From Funneliformis mosseae (lineage: Eukaryota > Glomeromycota > Glomeromycetes > Glomerales > Glomeraceae), in contig CAJVPP010000070.1 of the NCBI GenBank assembly GCA_910592005.1, forward strand, positions 1 to 53,131: a DNA stretch of 53,131 bases, written 5' to 3'. The notes under the pieces were generated by a model, which saw nothing but the letters and a program-made list of their open reading frames with translations, was not told the DNA's origin and made no database searches. Position 1 is the stretch's first letter. Each line of letters opens with the position of its first letter. The position numbers were made by a program, and so were the translations under genes. This document shows positions 36,463 to 47,699 of the stretch, one piece after another.

Positions 36463-36853
36463 TTCTGTTTTCATTTTATCTTCTTGCTTGAAAGTTTGGC
36501 TTCATCAGAAGAAAATCTTTCTCATCCGATTTTAAATTAAATTTTAAATTTTCGCGGATATCACTTTAAATTAAATATATATAAAAGATAGTTTAAAAAT
36601 AATATGGTTACACAAAAATATCAAGTACTAAAAAAGAACTTGAAACTGTTGAACAAATATAAATAGTTTGATAATTTGGGTTTGCTTTCCGATTTCGGTG
36701 AATCCAAGGCCAACAATACAATTCATATGAAATTACATTTTATAAAGGCAATCAAAATGTGAATTATGAACACTGTTTTAAATTTATTATGCGCATTAAC
36801 ATAATGTGAATCTATTAATGATGACATAAACTAAGTTTTTTAAAAAAAATGTT

Positions 36854-38147
36854 TCAATTCTTTTGACACCATATCTTGTAGACTACACAATCAGGTGACA
36901 TACCATTCTCGATTTCACTTTTGGCTTTTTTAAATAATTCTATATAGTCTCCTTCCGAAAGCCCCATAAATTTTGACAAAGTTTCGGGCATGGCCTTTAA
37001 AAAAAATTCATGATGTATCTCCAAAAATTCATTGCCAAAGAATCCTGAACCCAATGAAATCATTGCTTTTTTATATTTAACATTTTTCACTGATGGTGTT
37101 GAGTTCAAGATTCTAATAAGATTATCATACATCCGCATTTTCACATTACGGGATTCGCTTAATTCGACCACTAAGTTTTATTTTTTTTTTAAAAAAAAAA
37201 ATAATTTTTTTCAAAATCATTTATAATTAATTAAACTTTCTTTTAATCACAAGAAAAAACAAAGTTGTCTTATCTTACATGCATCGTAGAACTTTGAAAG
37301 TATTGGGCCAGTGTTAGTTGCTAATTCTGGTTCAGCGAATTCTACGTATCCGCCTGGCTTACACACTCTAGTTTTTATAGAAATCGGAATAAATATTTTT
37401 TTTCTTGAGTTGCTTCGGTGGTACGTAAACTTACCTAATTATTTCCGTTATAGCAAAATGCCATTGATCCAATGTATATACATCTACCATATGTTTTTGA
37501 TGAACGAAATCAAATGTATTATCATCGAATGGAAGTCCATCCAATACATCGCCTTGTATAAATTGCACATTTGCCGGTTTAATCTAGATAAAATAACAAT
37601 GTTATTGTTTTTGAAATTGAACCGATGAAAATATCTTGTATTACTCACTTCTGTAGGGAATACAGGGCACAAATCAATTCCAAAGAAATTCGATGAACCA
37701 TAAGATGAAGCCATGTCTAATAACCAAGTTCCCGACCCGCAGCTGGTTAGATAAAAATGCAGATTAAGAAAACGTTAAAAATCCAACTGTTGATAACCAA
37801 CTCAGCACGTCAATATAAACTTGATTAACGAGCGGTTAATTCCATCCAGCCGAATTTGAATTTCTCCGCCGTTCAACTGAAATTTTGTTTAATAAAAATA
37901 ATTACCATACATCTAAGACTTTACATTGTCCGCTAGTCAATTTTTCTTCAATCGGAGATTTAAAATTGCATTGAAAAAGATATCGATCAAAAAAATGTGA
38001 CATAACCATTATATCCGTGTCCTTTATAGAATTCGGTAGGTAATATTTTAAAGGTTCCGTCTCGTCTTGTACATTTTGTACAACCTTAAATTCTAATGAT
38101 GTACCGATAGTTTTGCGCCCCCTGTTAGTTGATAAATGTTTTCCCAT
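36854..38147 (-). CDS. SAM-dependent methyltransferase 3, N-myristoylation signal, 296 aa
   Basis: Exons 37906-38147, 37649-37742, 37435-37583, 37279-37367 and 36854-37170 total 891 bases. The start MGKHLSTNRGRK fits myristoylation plus basic residues. Motif I reads VLDVCCGSGTW (77-87). Then come GIDLCPVFPTE, DGLPFDDNTFDFVHQKHM and VCKPGGYVEFAEPEL. Most copies have HQG, here HQK. The last exon lacks eight residues relative to copies 1, 2 and 5 (the KKGG loop and the VP before MPETL), a deletion shared with copy 4. Exon 1 and introns 1 and 4 are nearly identical to copy 5. Intron 4 ends in mixed T- and A-runs. Expected to be membrane-bound. Substrate unknown. Confidence 0.9.
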
Positions 38148-38254
38148 AGAAAAAAAGGTTTGGAGGAATTTTGAAAATTAATAAAGGAAGGGAGGGGAGT
38201 TTTTATTTTATTCTCTTGAAAACAAAAAAAGAAAATAGTCATTTTCAATAGTTT

Positions 38255-38318
38255 ATATATATATATATATATATATTCTTTATATATGTATATGTGTGTG
38301 GTGTGTATATATATATTT
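38255..38318. repeat. TA/TG microsatellite
   Basis: An interrupted (TA)n with TGTG insertions lies between the methyltransferase 3 start and its conserved upstream block. A shorter version is at about 36360-36375 upstream of copy 2. Confidence 0.8.
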
Positions 38319-38355
38319 GTGTGCATTACTTAACCATGACTAATTTGATTATTCT

Positions 38356-38395
38356 CATTCCAAAATAGCCATTCCCGATAATTACTTAATTACAA
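38356..38395 (-). promoter_or_regulatory. Conserved upstream block, copy 3
   Basis: CATTCCAAAATAGCCATTCC then CGATAATTACTTAATTAC lies about 210 bases upstream of the methyltransferase 3 start. The string GTGTGCATTACTTAACCATG (38319-38338) is again next to it. Shared order with copy 2 suggests retained promoter architecture. Confidence 0.55.
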
Positions 38396-38772
38396 AACTG
38401 CTTTTCAATACATCTTTTAGTTTGAAATCTGACTCCATCAAAAGTAAATCTATTTTAATTTTACTAAAATTTCGCGGATCAAATAATATTGATTACACTA
38501 AAGATGTTTGAAACATATAAATTGGTTACTAAACTAACTCTTTTGTTTGCTGGATCATCGAAGATCAATAAAAATTTATATGAAAATTATATGCTTTAAA
38601 GTGACAATAATATTTGGGCAAAATGTAGATTATTAATTCTTCGTTCTAGATTTTTTATTCTTTGCGCACAATAACACAAACATGTGAATCAATTATTTAG
38701 GCATAATTTCTGAATAACATGGATACCATGATAATGATAGTAATAACGCTAATGATTTTAGTGATATTATTA

Positions 38773-38943
38773 TACATTCTACCCTCTCTATAGTCACACC
38801 CCTCGGGATCAAAAAAAAAGTGATTAAAAAATACTATATGATGTGACTAAAGCGAGGTTTTTTTAAGTAACTTGGCCAATGTAAGTGTGCTTATAAAGGG
38901 GTGTGACCACATATGAGTGTGACTATAGAGAAGGTCGACCGTA
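38773..38943. mobile_element. MITE (171 bp) between methyltransferases 3 and 4
   Basis: The left end contains ACCCTCTCTATAGTCACACC and the complement of the right end ACCTTCTCTATAGTCACACT. Both lie next to TA (38771-38772 and 38944-38945). The interior includes GATGTGACTAAAGCGAGG and is non-coding. TA-flanked ends of this type suggest a Tc1/mariner or pogo origin. Confidence 0.75.
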
Positions 38944-38997
38944 TACAGTTACTAATAAAATTTTTTTTTTTTTTTTTAAAAAAAAAAGAAAAATTTA

Positions 38998-40265
38998 CTA
39001 CAGCTTTTGACACCATATTCTGTAGAGTTCACAATCAGGTGAAATACCATCTTCGACTTCATTTTTGGCTTTTTTAAATAATTCTATATAGTCTCCTTCC
39101 GAAAGTCCCATAAATTTTGACAAAGTTTCGGGCATGGTCTTTAAAAAAAAATCATGATGTAACTCCAAATATTCATTGCCAAGGAATCCTGTACCCAATG
39201 AAATCACTTCTTTTTTAGATTCAACGTTTTGCACTGATGTTGTTGAGTTCAAGGTTCTAACAAGATTATCATACATTCGTATCTTAACATTACGGGCTTC
39301 GCTTAATTCGACGACTAGAATTTTTTTTTTTTAAAAAAATATAATGATTTTCAAAAAATTTATAATTAATAATATCTTTTTAATATAAAAAAAAAAAATA
39401 ATAATTAATTAATTAATTAAATGTTTTAACTTACATGCATCGTAGAATTGTGAAAGAATTGGGCCAGAGTTAGTTGCTAATTCTGGTTCAGCGAATTCTA
39501 CGTATCCGCCTGGCTTACACACTCTAGTTTTTATTGAAATAGGAATAAATATTTTTTTTCTTGAGTTGCTTCGGTGGTACGTAAACTTACCTAATTATTT
39601 CCGTTATAGCAAAATGCCATTGATCCAATGTATATACATCTACCATATGTCCTTGATGAACGTAATCAAATGTATTATCATCGAATGGAAGTCCATCCAA
39701 AACATCGCCTTGTGTAAATTGCACATTTGCCGGTTTAATCTAGATAAAATAACAATGTTATTGTTTTTGAAATTGGATCGATGAAAATATCTTGTATTAC
39801 TCACTTCTGTCGGGAATACAGGGCACAAATCAATTCCAAAGAAATTCGTTGAACCATAAGCTGAAGCCATGTCTAATAACCAAGTTCCCGCCCCACAACT
39901 GTTGAGATAAAAATGAATAACAAAATTGTTAAAAAATCCAACGGTTGATCTTAGACTAGAGTTATAAAACGCTTATTCCAGCCATTCAACTTATAAATAA
40001 TAAAAATTATTTACCATACATCTAAGACTTTACATTGTTCACTAGACAATCTTTCTACAATCGGAGCGTTAAAATTGCTTTGAAAAAGGTGTTGACCAAG
40101 AAAATGAAATATCACCATTGTGTCTATATTTCCTATGAAGTTTGGTAGATAATATTTTAAAGATTCTGCTTTATCCTCTTCATTTTGTACACCCTCAAAT
40201 TCCAATGATGCACGTTTGGACTTGATAGTTTTGCGCACCCAGCAAGTTGAAAAGATTATTCCCAT
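38998..40265 (-). CDS. SAM-dependent methyltransferase 4, N-myristoylation signal, 299 aa
   Basis: Exons 40015-40265, 39805-39898, 39591-39739, 39435-39523 and 38998-39314 total 900 bases. The protein starts MGIIFSTCWVRKTIKSKR: a myristoylation motif, a nearby Cys and a basic stretch. Motif I is VLDVCCGAGTW (80-90). Exon 2 gives GIDLCPVFPTE, exon 3 DGLPFDDNTFDYVHQGHM. The last exon begins FVELSEARN and shares the eight-residue deletion with copy 3. Intron 1 (39899-40014) is shorter than and unlike that of copies 3 and 5. The 3' side is followed by a MITE at 38773-38943. Same reaction class as its neighbours, acceptor unknown. Confidence 0.9.
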
Positions 40266-40456
40266 AGAGAGTTTCAGAATTAATTTTAAAAGATTTCGAA
40301 AAGTAATAAAGTGGGGAATTTTTGATTCTCTTAAAAAAAAAAAATAATGATAATAATACTTTTCAATAGTTTATATATAAATGCTGATTATACAGTGTGT
40401 GTATATTATTTGTATGTATTATTATACAATGACTAATAATCTAATAATGATCATCA

Positions 40457-40493
40457 CGTTCCAAAATGGCCCATTCCCGATAATACTACATTA
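40457..40493 (-). promoter_or_regulatory. Conserved upstream block, copy 4
   Basis: CGTTCCAAAATGGCCCATTC then CCGATAATACTACATTA lies about 190 bases upstream of the methyltransferase 4 start. The core CCAAAATGGC is close to a CArG box (CC, six A/T, GG), the target of MADS-box factors. Confidence 0.55.
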
Positions 40494-40678
40494 AACTTAT
40501 AATAAATATATAAATATAGTTTAAAATAACAATCAATAATTTGACTGGATTGGACAGAAACCGTAGTCTTGAAACATTATAAATTTGGTTTTGGTTCCGA
40601 ATTTGGTTAATTTAAAGCCGCAGTATTTGTCAAAAATTTATATGAAAAATTACGTTTTAAAGCAAAAATAGATTGTAT

Positions 40679-40704
40679 TATTATTATTATTATTATTATT
40701 ATTA
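40679..40704. repeat. (ATT)n microsatellite
   Basis: About eight uninterrupted ATT units upstream of methyltransferase 4. Confidence 0.9.
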
Positions 40705-40891
40705 AATTGAGCCCATGAACATGATATGTATCAATATTTGGGCCTGACTTTTTGAATAACTTCAATGCAATGATTGTAATAATGCTAATGACGCTAGGGA
40801 TATTATATAAATAAAATGAAGAATATTAAATGAAGGAATGATACGTTATAATTTAACGTGTATATTTTTAAAAAATATTTATAAATTGTTC

Positions 40892-42193
40892 TCATCTCTT
40901 TTGACACCATATTTTATAGACTTCACAATCAGGTGAAAACACACTCTCAACTTCATTTTTGGCCCTTTTATATAATTCTAAATATTCTCTTTCTGAAAGT
41001 CCCATAAATTTAGACAAAGTTTCGGGCATAGGAACGTTTAAAAAAAATTCATTATGTATCATCAAATACTCATTGCCGACATATCCTCCTTTCTTTAACC
41101 CCAATGAAATCACTTCTTTTTTAGATTCAACATTTTGCACTGATATTGTTGAGTTTAAGATTCCAATAATATTATCATACATTCGTATTTTCACATTACG
41201 GGATTCGCTTAATTCGACCACTAGGTTTTTATTTTTTTTAAAAAAAAAAAAAAAATTTTTTTTCAAAATCATTTATAATTAATTAAACTTTTTTTTTAAT
41301 CTCAAGAAAAAACAAAGTGTTCTTATCTTACATGCATCGTAGAACTTTGAAAGTATTGGGCCAGAGTTAGTTGCTAATTCTGGTTCAGCGAATTCTACGT
41401 ATCCGCCTGGTTTACACACTCTAGTTTTTATAGAAATCGGAATAAATATTTGTAAAATCTTGAGTTGCCTCGGTGGTACGTAAACTTACCTAATTATTTC
41501 CGTTATAGCAAAATGCCATTGATCCAATGTAAATACATCTACCATATGTCCTTGATGAACGTAATCAAATGTATTATCATCGAATGGAAGCCCTTCCAAA
41601 ACATCGCCTAATTTAAATTGCACATTTTCCGGTTTAATCTAGATAAAATAACAATGTTAATTGTTTTTGAAATTGGATCGATAAAAAATCTTGTATTACT
41701 CACCTCTGTCGGGAATACAAAGCACAAATCAATCCCAAAGAAATTCGATGAACCATAAGCTGAAGCCATGTCTAATAACCAAGTTCCAGCCCCGCAGCTA
41801 GTGAGATAAAAATGCAGTTTAAGAAAACGTTGAAAATCCAACCGTTGATAACCAACTCAGCACGTCAATATAAACTTGATTAACGAGCGGTTAATTCCAT
41901 CCAGCCGAATTTGAATTTCGCCGCCGTTCAACTGAAATTTTGTTTAATAAAAATAATTACCATACATCTAAGACTTTACATCGTCCGCTAGTCAATTTTT
42001 CTTCAATCGGAGCTTTAAAATTGCATTGAAAAAGATATCGATCAAAAAAATGTGACATAACCATTATATCCGTGTCCGTTATAAAATTCGGTAGGTAATA
42101 TTTTAAAGGTTCTGTTTTTTTTTGAACATTTTGGGTGTTTTTGGATTTTGCTAATTTGCCGTGTTTTCTAGAAAATGAAAGAACGTTCCCCAT
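40892..42193 (-). CDS. SAM-dependent methyltransferase 5, N-myristoylation signal, 297 aa
   Basis: Exons 41961-42193, 41704-41797, 41490-41638, 41332-41420 and 40892-41220 total 894 bases. The start MGNVLSFSRKHGKLAKSK again fits myristoylation with basic residues. Motif I is VLDVCCGAGTW (74-84). Exon 2 carries GIDLCFVFPTE, exon 3 EGLPFDDNTFDYVHQGHM. The last exon is full length (GLKKGGYVGNEY, NVPMPETLSKFMGL), unlike copies 3 and 4. Intron 2 uses donor GAG|GTGAGT. Intron 4 includes a T-run/A-run junction just before the acceptor. This is the most upstream copy of the array. A perfect CArG-type decamer lies about 160 bases upstream. Confidence 0.9.
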
Positions 42194-42357
42194 TTTTGCG
42201 TGTAAAAATAAGATTATTTATTATAGTTTTGATTTTAATTTTGTCCTTTTTTTTTTTTTTTCCAAAGGAAATAATACATTTATTAAGTTGTATTTAAACT
42301 TTGAGCCAAATTTTGGATCGACAAATTTTTCCTGTACCAATTAAAGATCACTAAGTT

Positions 42358-42386
42358 CATTCCAATATTGGTAATCCCGATAAATA
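42358..42386 (-). promoter_or_regulatory. CArG-type site and CCCGATAA, copy 5
   Basis: CATTCCAATATTGGTAATCC then CGATAAATAA lies about 165 bases upstream of the methyltransferase 5 start. CCAATATTGG is a perfect palindromic CArG decamer. Spacing to CCCGATAA matches the other copies closely. Confidence 0.55.
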
Positions 42387-42729
42387 AAGGTATAATTTAT
42401 ATAATACCAGAAGTTCGGACATGATTTAAATCCCCCACATATTGCGAATCTTTGTTTTATTCAAAATAGGTCTAGTTTCATTTTTGAGGTTTCCCGGTGA
42501 TTTGGTGATTATTCCGAGTAATCAAATCGGGATCGGCGAATCTCTGGTATATCTAATTATTATTTACAGTATATACTTTTCCTTACGTGACGATGTACGT
42601 TTGGTTTTGGTTTGTGTTTCTTACGACATTCCCATTTTTGAAGTTAAAAAAATTTTTCGCATAAATGGTTTTTCAATCAAGTCAGATACTGGTTTAATGC
42701 CCATATTAGACGTGGGAAATAATTAGAAC

Positions 42730-44190
42730 TTACAAATGAACAACTATCCGGACTTTGTTAGATCTTTTACTTTTCTGCATTAAGAAAATATCGAGTTGAT
42801 AAACTCCGAAATGGGAACGATTTTAGTCGATTAGTCATAAAAGGGAAATCGTTTAATAAATCTCACGTTACATCGATTTATTCAGTTATAAATAAAAATA
42901 AAAAATTTTAATACCTTTATTTTAAATTATAAACTTAATAATAGTTTAATAGTTTGAAATAAAAAATATTTTAAATGATATAAGTAAAAAAAGGTTATAT
43001 TGTTTATTTATTAAGCAATGTATTTATTAATATGGATTCTTTGGAGTAAAAAGGGAGAAAACTACCAAAATAAAAATTTTTTATTTTATAAGCTTTTTAA
43101 AGTTATTTATCATTAAATTAAAAATATATAAAGTAATATGTTAATATATATTTTATTATAATTTATTATAATTATTTATAAATATAAATTAAAATTCTAA
43201 AAATTGATTTAATAATATGATAATTTAAATAAAAAAAATTAAAATTTAACTAATTTATTTTAAAAGTAATTAATTTATATTTATTAAAAATAAATAATAT
43301 TTAACTTTAAATAATAAAGATTTTTTATTCAAATTTAGTTATATTTTTATTAATATATATATAATTTTAGATATTTTATAAAATTTTTAATAATATAATA
43401 AAGAAAAAATTTTTAGTGTAACTTAATATAAAAGTATCATTTGATTCTAAAATTAATATAATTATATAAATATTTTTAATTTAAGATGTGATTCGTCAAA
43501 GATCAGCACTAATCACATAATAAACATATAATAAATTTGGGAATAAAAATTATAATAAAATAAAAAACGCATTTACATCTCTCATTGTTTCTACCCAATC
43601 ATTAAAACCAAATGGTTTTTTTATTTTGCTAATAAAAGTAAATGAATAAGTTTAACTTGTGTTACAAAATTTCTATTATTTTCTATTTTGAAATCAAAGA
43701 AAAAATCAAATTATACCCCTTCTTTCTTATTTTTTTCTAATTGATTCAATAAATATTATAGTTTACCTTTTAATTTTTGTAAATAGCTAAAAGTTCTTGT
43801 TAATTATCTGTATTTTTTGAGAATACTGGTTTACTTATATAAGAACTTCATTATGAGCCATATTCTCACTTTTGGTAGGACTTTTCAGCTGAAAAACATA
43901 TTGTAAACTTTCCTATTCATCTTGTTAACAAGTTAAAATTTTTCTCAATGAACATGACTTTTTTTAACAATAAAAAAAGGAATAGGAAACCTGCTAAAAT
44001 ATTATTGCAAAAGTGATCAAGTAGAAACAATTGAAGCCATCTAACAAAAATCATTTAAATAGTATATGCAGTATTATTTAATAATACTACACAATATTAA
44101 GATCATATAGTTATAGGTTAGAATAATGAAACTATTTTAGAAACATTCAAAAAAAAATATTGAATTTTTTTCAGTAACATGATTAGTTGA
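42730..44190. other. AT-rich intergenic
   Basis: No gene or clear repeat is seen. Composition becomes extremely AT-rich from about 42880. Confidence 0.5.
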
Positions 44191-44199
44191 AAATCATAA

Positions 44200-47080
44200 A
44201 ATCTTTTTATATGCTATTAGTTATTCTTTATATAAAAAATGGAAATATGCAGGATTAGGCTTTCAAGCTTCTATTATTCATACATTTGAGAAAAAATAAG
44301 GGATTTTTATATCACGAATTGAAAATAAGCACTGTATTATATAAATTTATAAAGATTCTTAACTGAAGAAAAAGTTTATTAACGTTGACCCAGATGATAT
44401 TTGGCAAAAGACAAGGCAAATTCAAAAATATAATAAAATTCAACTTTTTGGTTTAGACAATTTAGTAACTCAACAACTCATACAAAAATATTGAGTTCCT
44501 ACTTGTAAACTTATAAATTGGCAAGACCAATTATTTATGAAACTAATTTTTGATTATCATTTGAAAAGAAGAACATTGGCAAATATTGACTAGCATAAAT
44601 TTTTTATTAGTTAGGCTAAATTAATATTACAATAATTAATTTAAAGTCTAATTTGTAAAAAATATATTCACAAAATTATAATTTTAGTGAATGTAAATTT
44701 AGAGCGTGAAAAGCAATGCTACGTGCATCTGGATGTATTAATATAACTTCGTGATCACTTAATGAATCAAAGGTAAATATTTATTTTGAAGTTTTAATAA
44801 AATAGTAGATAAATTACAATAATAATAAATCAAATATGAAAAAAATATATAATTACTATAATAGATAAAGTGATAAAAATATATAAATTTTTTTCGGTTA
44901 GTTTATTTATTATAATAAATAATATTATAATTTAAGTTATAATTATTATAAAATAAAAAAAATTAAAAATTACATTATTTTTTTATAATTTGATAAATAT
45001 ATATATATATCAAATCGAATTATAAACTAAGTTACCTAATCTGATTACTAATAAAGAAATATTAGTAAACTTATTTAAAATAGGATTGCTTATCTCTATT
45101 CCAATCCATATGCTAATACAACATTTACTTTTTAGTTGTATTTTGATCAAGCTCTATCAAATAATAAAAAAACATATAAGATAAATATAGAGTATTATCT
45201 ATAATTACTGGGGATTTTACTTATAATAAATTACAAACAAATTTAGGTATAAGTATGAATTTCATTATTATATTTATTAATATCAATCCAATAAATCTAA
45301 TATATTTCGTGAATATAGGTTGAAAGACATCTAATTTTAGAATCATGTAAATATAAATATATCAATAAATATAGAGCTTAAGTATTAGAAAACCTTATTA
45401 TTTATCGAAAAAGATTTATAGTAGAAATATTAGACTAATTTGAACAATTTTTTAATAATAAAGAAATTGTAAATATGAGTTCATATAAAATAGATACCTC
45501 TACTGGACAACTAATTTTATATTTGCAAGATTACAAAAGCATTATGGAAATGATTTTTAGAATAGTATCCTAATGGTATATGACGATCTTCATTTATGAC
45601 AAAATTAAAAGGTGGATAATTTGTATATTAGGATAATCTTGGTGGATTATGTTCAACATATAATGATTTTAGTTATATAATATTTGGTAATATTAATGTA
45701 CTAATTATAGACATATAACTAATGAATTAATATGGGTATGTAAAATAAATATAATATTATAAATCGATTATTTTTAAATTTCTAATAATCAATTACTATT
45801 ATAGAAGCAATTGTTAGAAAAATCACAACAGTTACGATGTTATATTTGATAATAATATTGCAAATCACTTATTATTATAGCAGATAATATAGCTTTATAT
45901 AATAGATGTATTAGTTATTGTATTTAATATACATTTAGAGATTGTGATCTTAACCATCCTAATACCTGTAATAATTGTGAAAATCTGTTTAGTTTTTTTT
46001 GATCAGTTAAAAGAATAATTGGAATCTAAATTCAATAATACACTTGATGAATATCAAGCAAACTCATTGTATAGATAGCATACTATGCATGTAAAATTTA
46101 TCTTAATATTCATGTAAAAACCAATCTTGAAGAATTTGATGCTGAAGGTGTAATAATAATAGTAGATTATAAAATGAAAATTTTACCAACAAGTATATGA
46201 GAAACAAAAAAAGATTTTTTTGAAAAACGTAGCTAGAGCTTATATTCAGTTTTAATTTATACTAAAAATATAAAAAACAATTATCTAAATGTTTAAGTAT
46301 TTGATCATTGGTCTGGTGATACATGTCAAAATGCATGATTTAATGCTTTCTCTTTGCATACTATTTTCGAAACTCTTCAACCAAAGCTTAAATGTATATT
46401 AATTTTGTCAGATAATGAAATGCACTATTATTATATCGAATTAATGCTTATTATAAGCTATTGAAAAGAATGGTATAATATTATTCTACAACAATAGTTA
46501 TTTTTAAATGCGGAAAAAGCTAAATAGCTATAGACTCACATCATACTCAGATAATTAATGCATCATTTAATTTTATAAATTGAAAAGTATTAATATAACT
46601 AAAATAAAATTTGAAAAGTACTAGTATATCTAAAATAAATATACTTATAATTTAGATAGCACAAGTTATAAAAAGATATATAAAATTAGGATTAAAATAA
46701 AAAGTGAAGATAATATTAATAACGTCATCAAAGATATTATCAGTACATATGTAGCTAATTTGAATCCAAATAGAAATATAGGTATTGATTTCAGTTTCAA
46801 TTTTGTTAACATTTTGCTAAATAATACTAATTATATATATTAAAATTAGATAAAGAAAAATTAGGCATGATAATAGGAATTTCAAATTTTTAAGAATAGA
46901 CTTAGCCTCAAAATGAAGAAAAAAATAGTTATATTTATGCTCATGCATTGCCAAAAATTAGTATTTGAAAAGAATATTTACCAGAAAAAATAAAAAAATT
47001 GCAAAGAAAAGAAAATTTGAAAAACTAAACCTGAAATATACTTAATATACAGAGCCAAACAAGCAATGGACTATGTTAAT
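44200..47080 (+). pseudogene. Decayed DDE-transposase-like gene
   Basis: Readable pieces in order: KWKYAGLGFQASIIHTFEKK (near 44240), NVDPDDIWQKTRQIQKYNKI then QLFGLDNLVTQQLIQKY (44380-44490), RTLANID before a stop (near 44580), and VNMSSYKIDTSTGQLILYLQ (near 45475-45530). Later come VIIIVDYKMKILPTS (46150), VFDHWSGDT (46300), ILILSDNEMHYYYIELMLII (46400) and YIYAHALPKIS then LPEKIKKLQRK (46930-47010). VDYKM, LSDNE and a Glu 34 residues after the second Asp fit a DDE catalytic triad. Numerous stops and frame changes occur, many at likely Trp sites. I believe this is a family common in Rhizophagus, recalled rather than searched. No inverted ends were found. Confidence 0.6.
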
Positions 47081-47334
47081 TATGAGCAATTCTGATAAAC
47101 TTTTTATTATTTATTATTTTTAATTATATAATACTGAAATCACTAATTTAATTATCAAATAAAAATTTAGTATATATAAATAAATATGCAATAGTATTAC
47201 TATTACCAATTTAATCTAATATCAATAGTATTATTAAAATCTAATACTAATTGACATAACTAATTAAATGGAAATTAATAATAAACCTATACAAAATAAT
47301 TCAGAAGGATATAGGTATAATTATAAGTTATAAT

Positions 47335-47690
47335 TTGATGATTATAAAAAAGATTTCACTTAAAGGATTTTTATATAGTCATAGATTTTTTTTTCCTAGT
47401 TGGACTCTAAAAGAAAATGAGAAAATTTGGATATGTGAGCTAATAAAAAGAATGACTGCAGAAATCAAGCAATTATTAAAAGTAATATTTTATACAGGAA
47501 TAGCAAATCTACATTAAAAAATGAATGCATAGCAAATGCATAAAGAATACTGCAATGAGTACAATAGGATAAATTATATAAAGAAGATGTATCTCAAGTA
47601 TCAACTATTTAAAATAGATTCTGGGCTTTTCACGAAAATGAAAAGAAGCAATGGTACTTCATTCTATGAATAAAAATGAAGATTCTTAAA
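47335..47690 (+). pseudogene. N-terminal fragment, possibly of the same DDE-like family
   Basis: A 60-codon frame (47335-47517) includes PSWTLKENEKIWICELIKRM then TAEIKQLLKVIFYTG. It is followed, after stops and a frame change, by EDVSQVSTI and NRFWAFHENEKKQW. This looks like a DNA-binding helix-rich start of a transposase-like protein. It lies just downstream of the relic at 44200-47080, so it could be a second copy truncated after its start. Confidence 0.35.
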
Positions 47691-47699
47691 AGTTTATAT

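Noticed and set aside
37311..37628. Plus-strand frames of about 100 codons (also 39566-39784, 35672-35962)
   Set aside because: They are antisense readings of methyltransferase exons 3 and 4 running through introns. They are similar to one another only because the genes are duplicated.
38093..38326. Minus-strand frame rich in Ile and Tyr
   Set aside because: It is translation of the TA/TG microsatellite upstream of methyltransferase 3.
42442..42726. Plus-strand 94-codon frame upstream of methyltransferase 5
   Set aside because: Composition is only mildly better than the background, with no motif, no splice context and no recognisable family. It could be promoter DNA open by chance.
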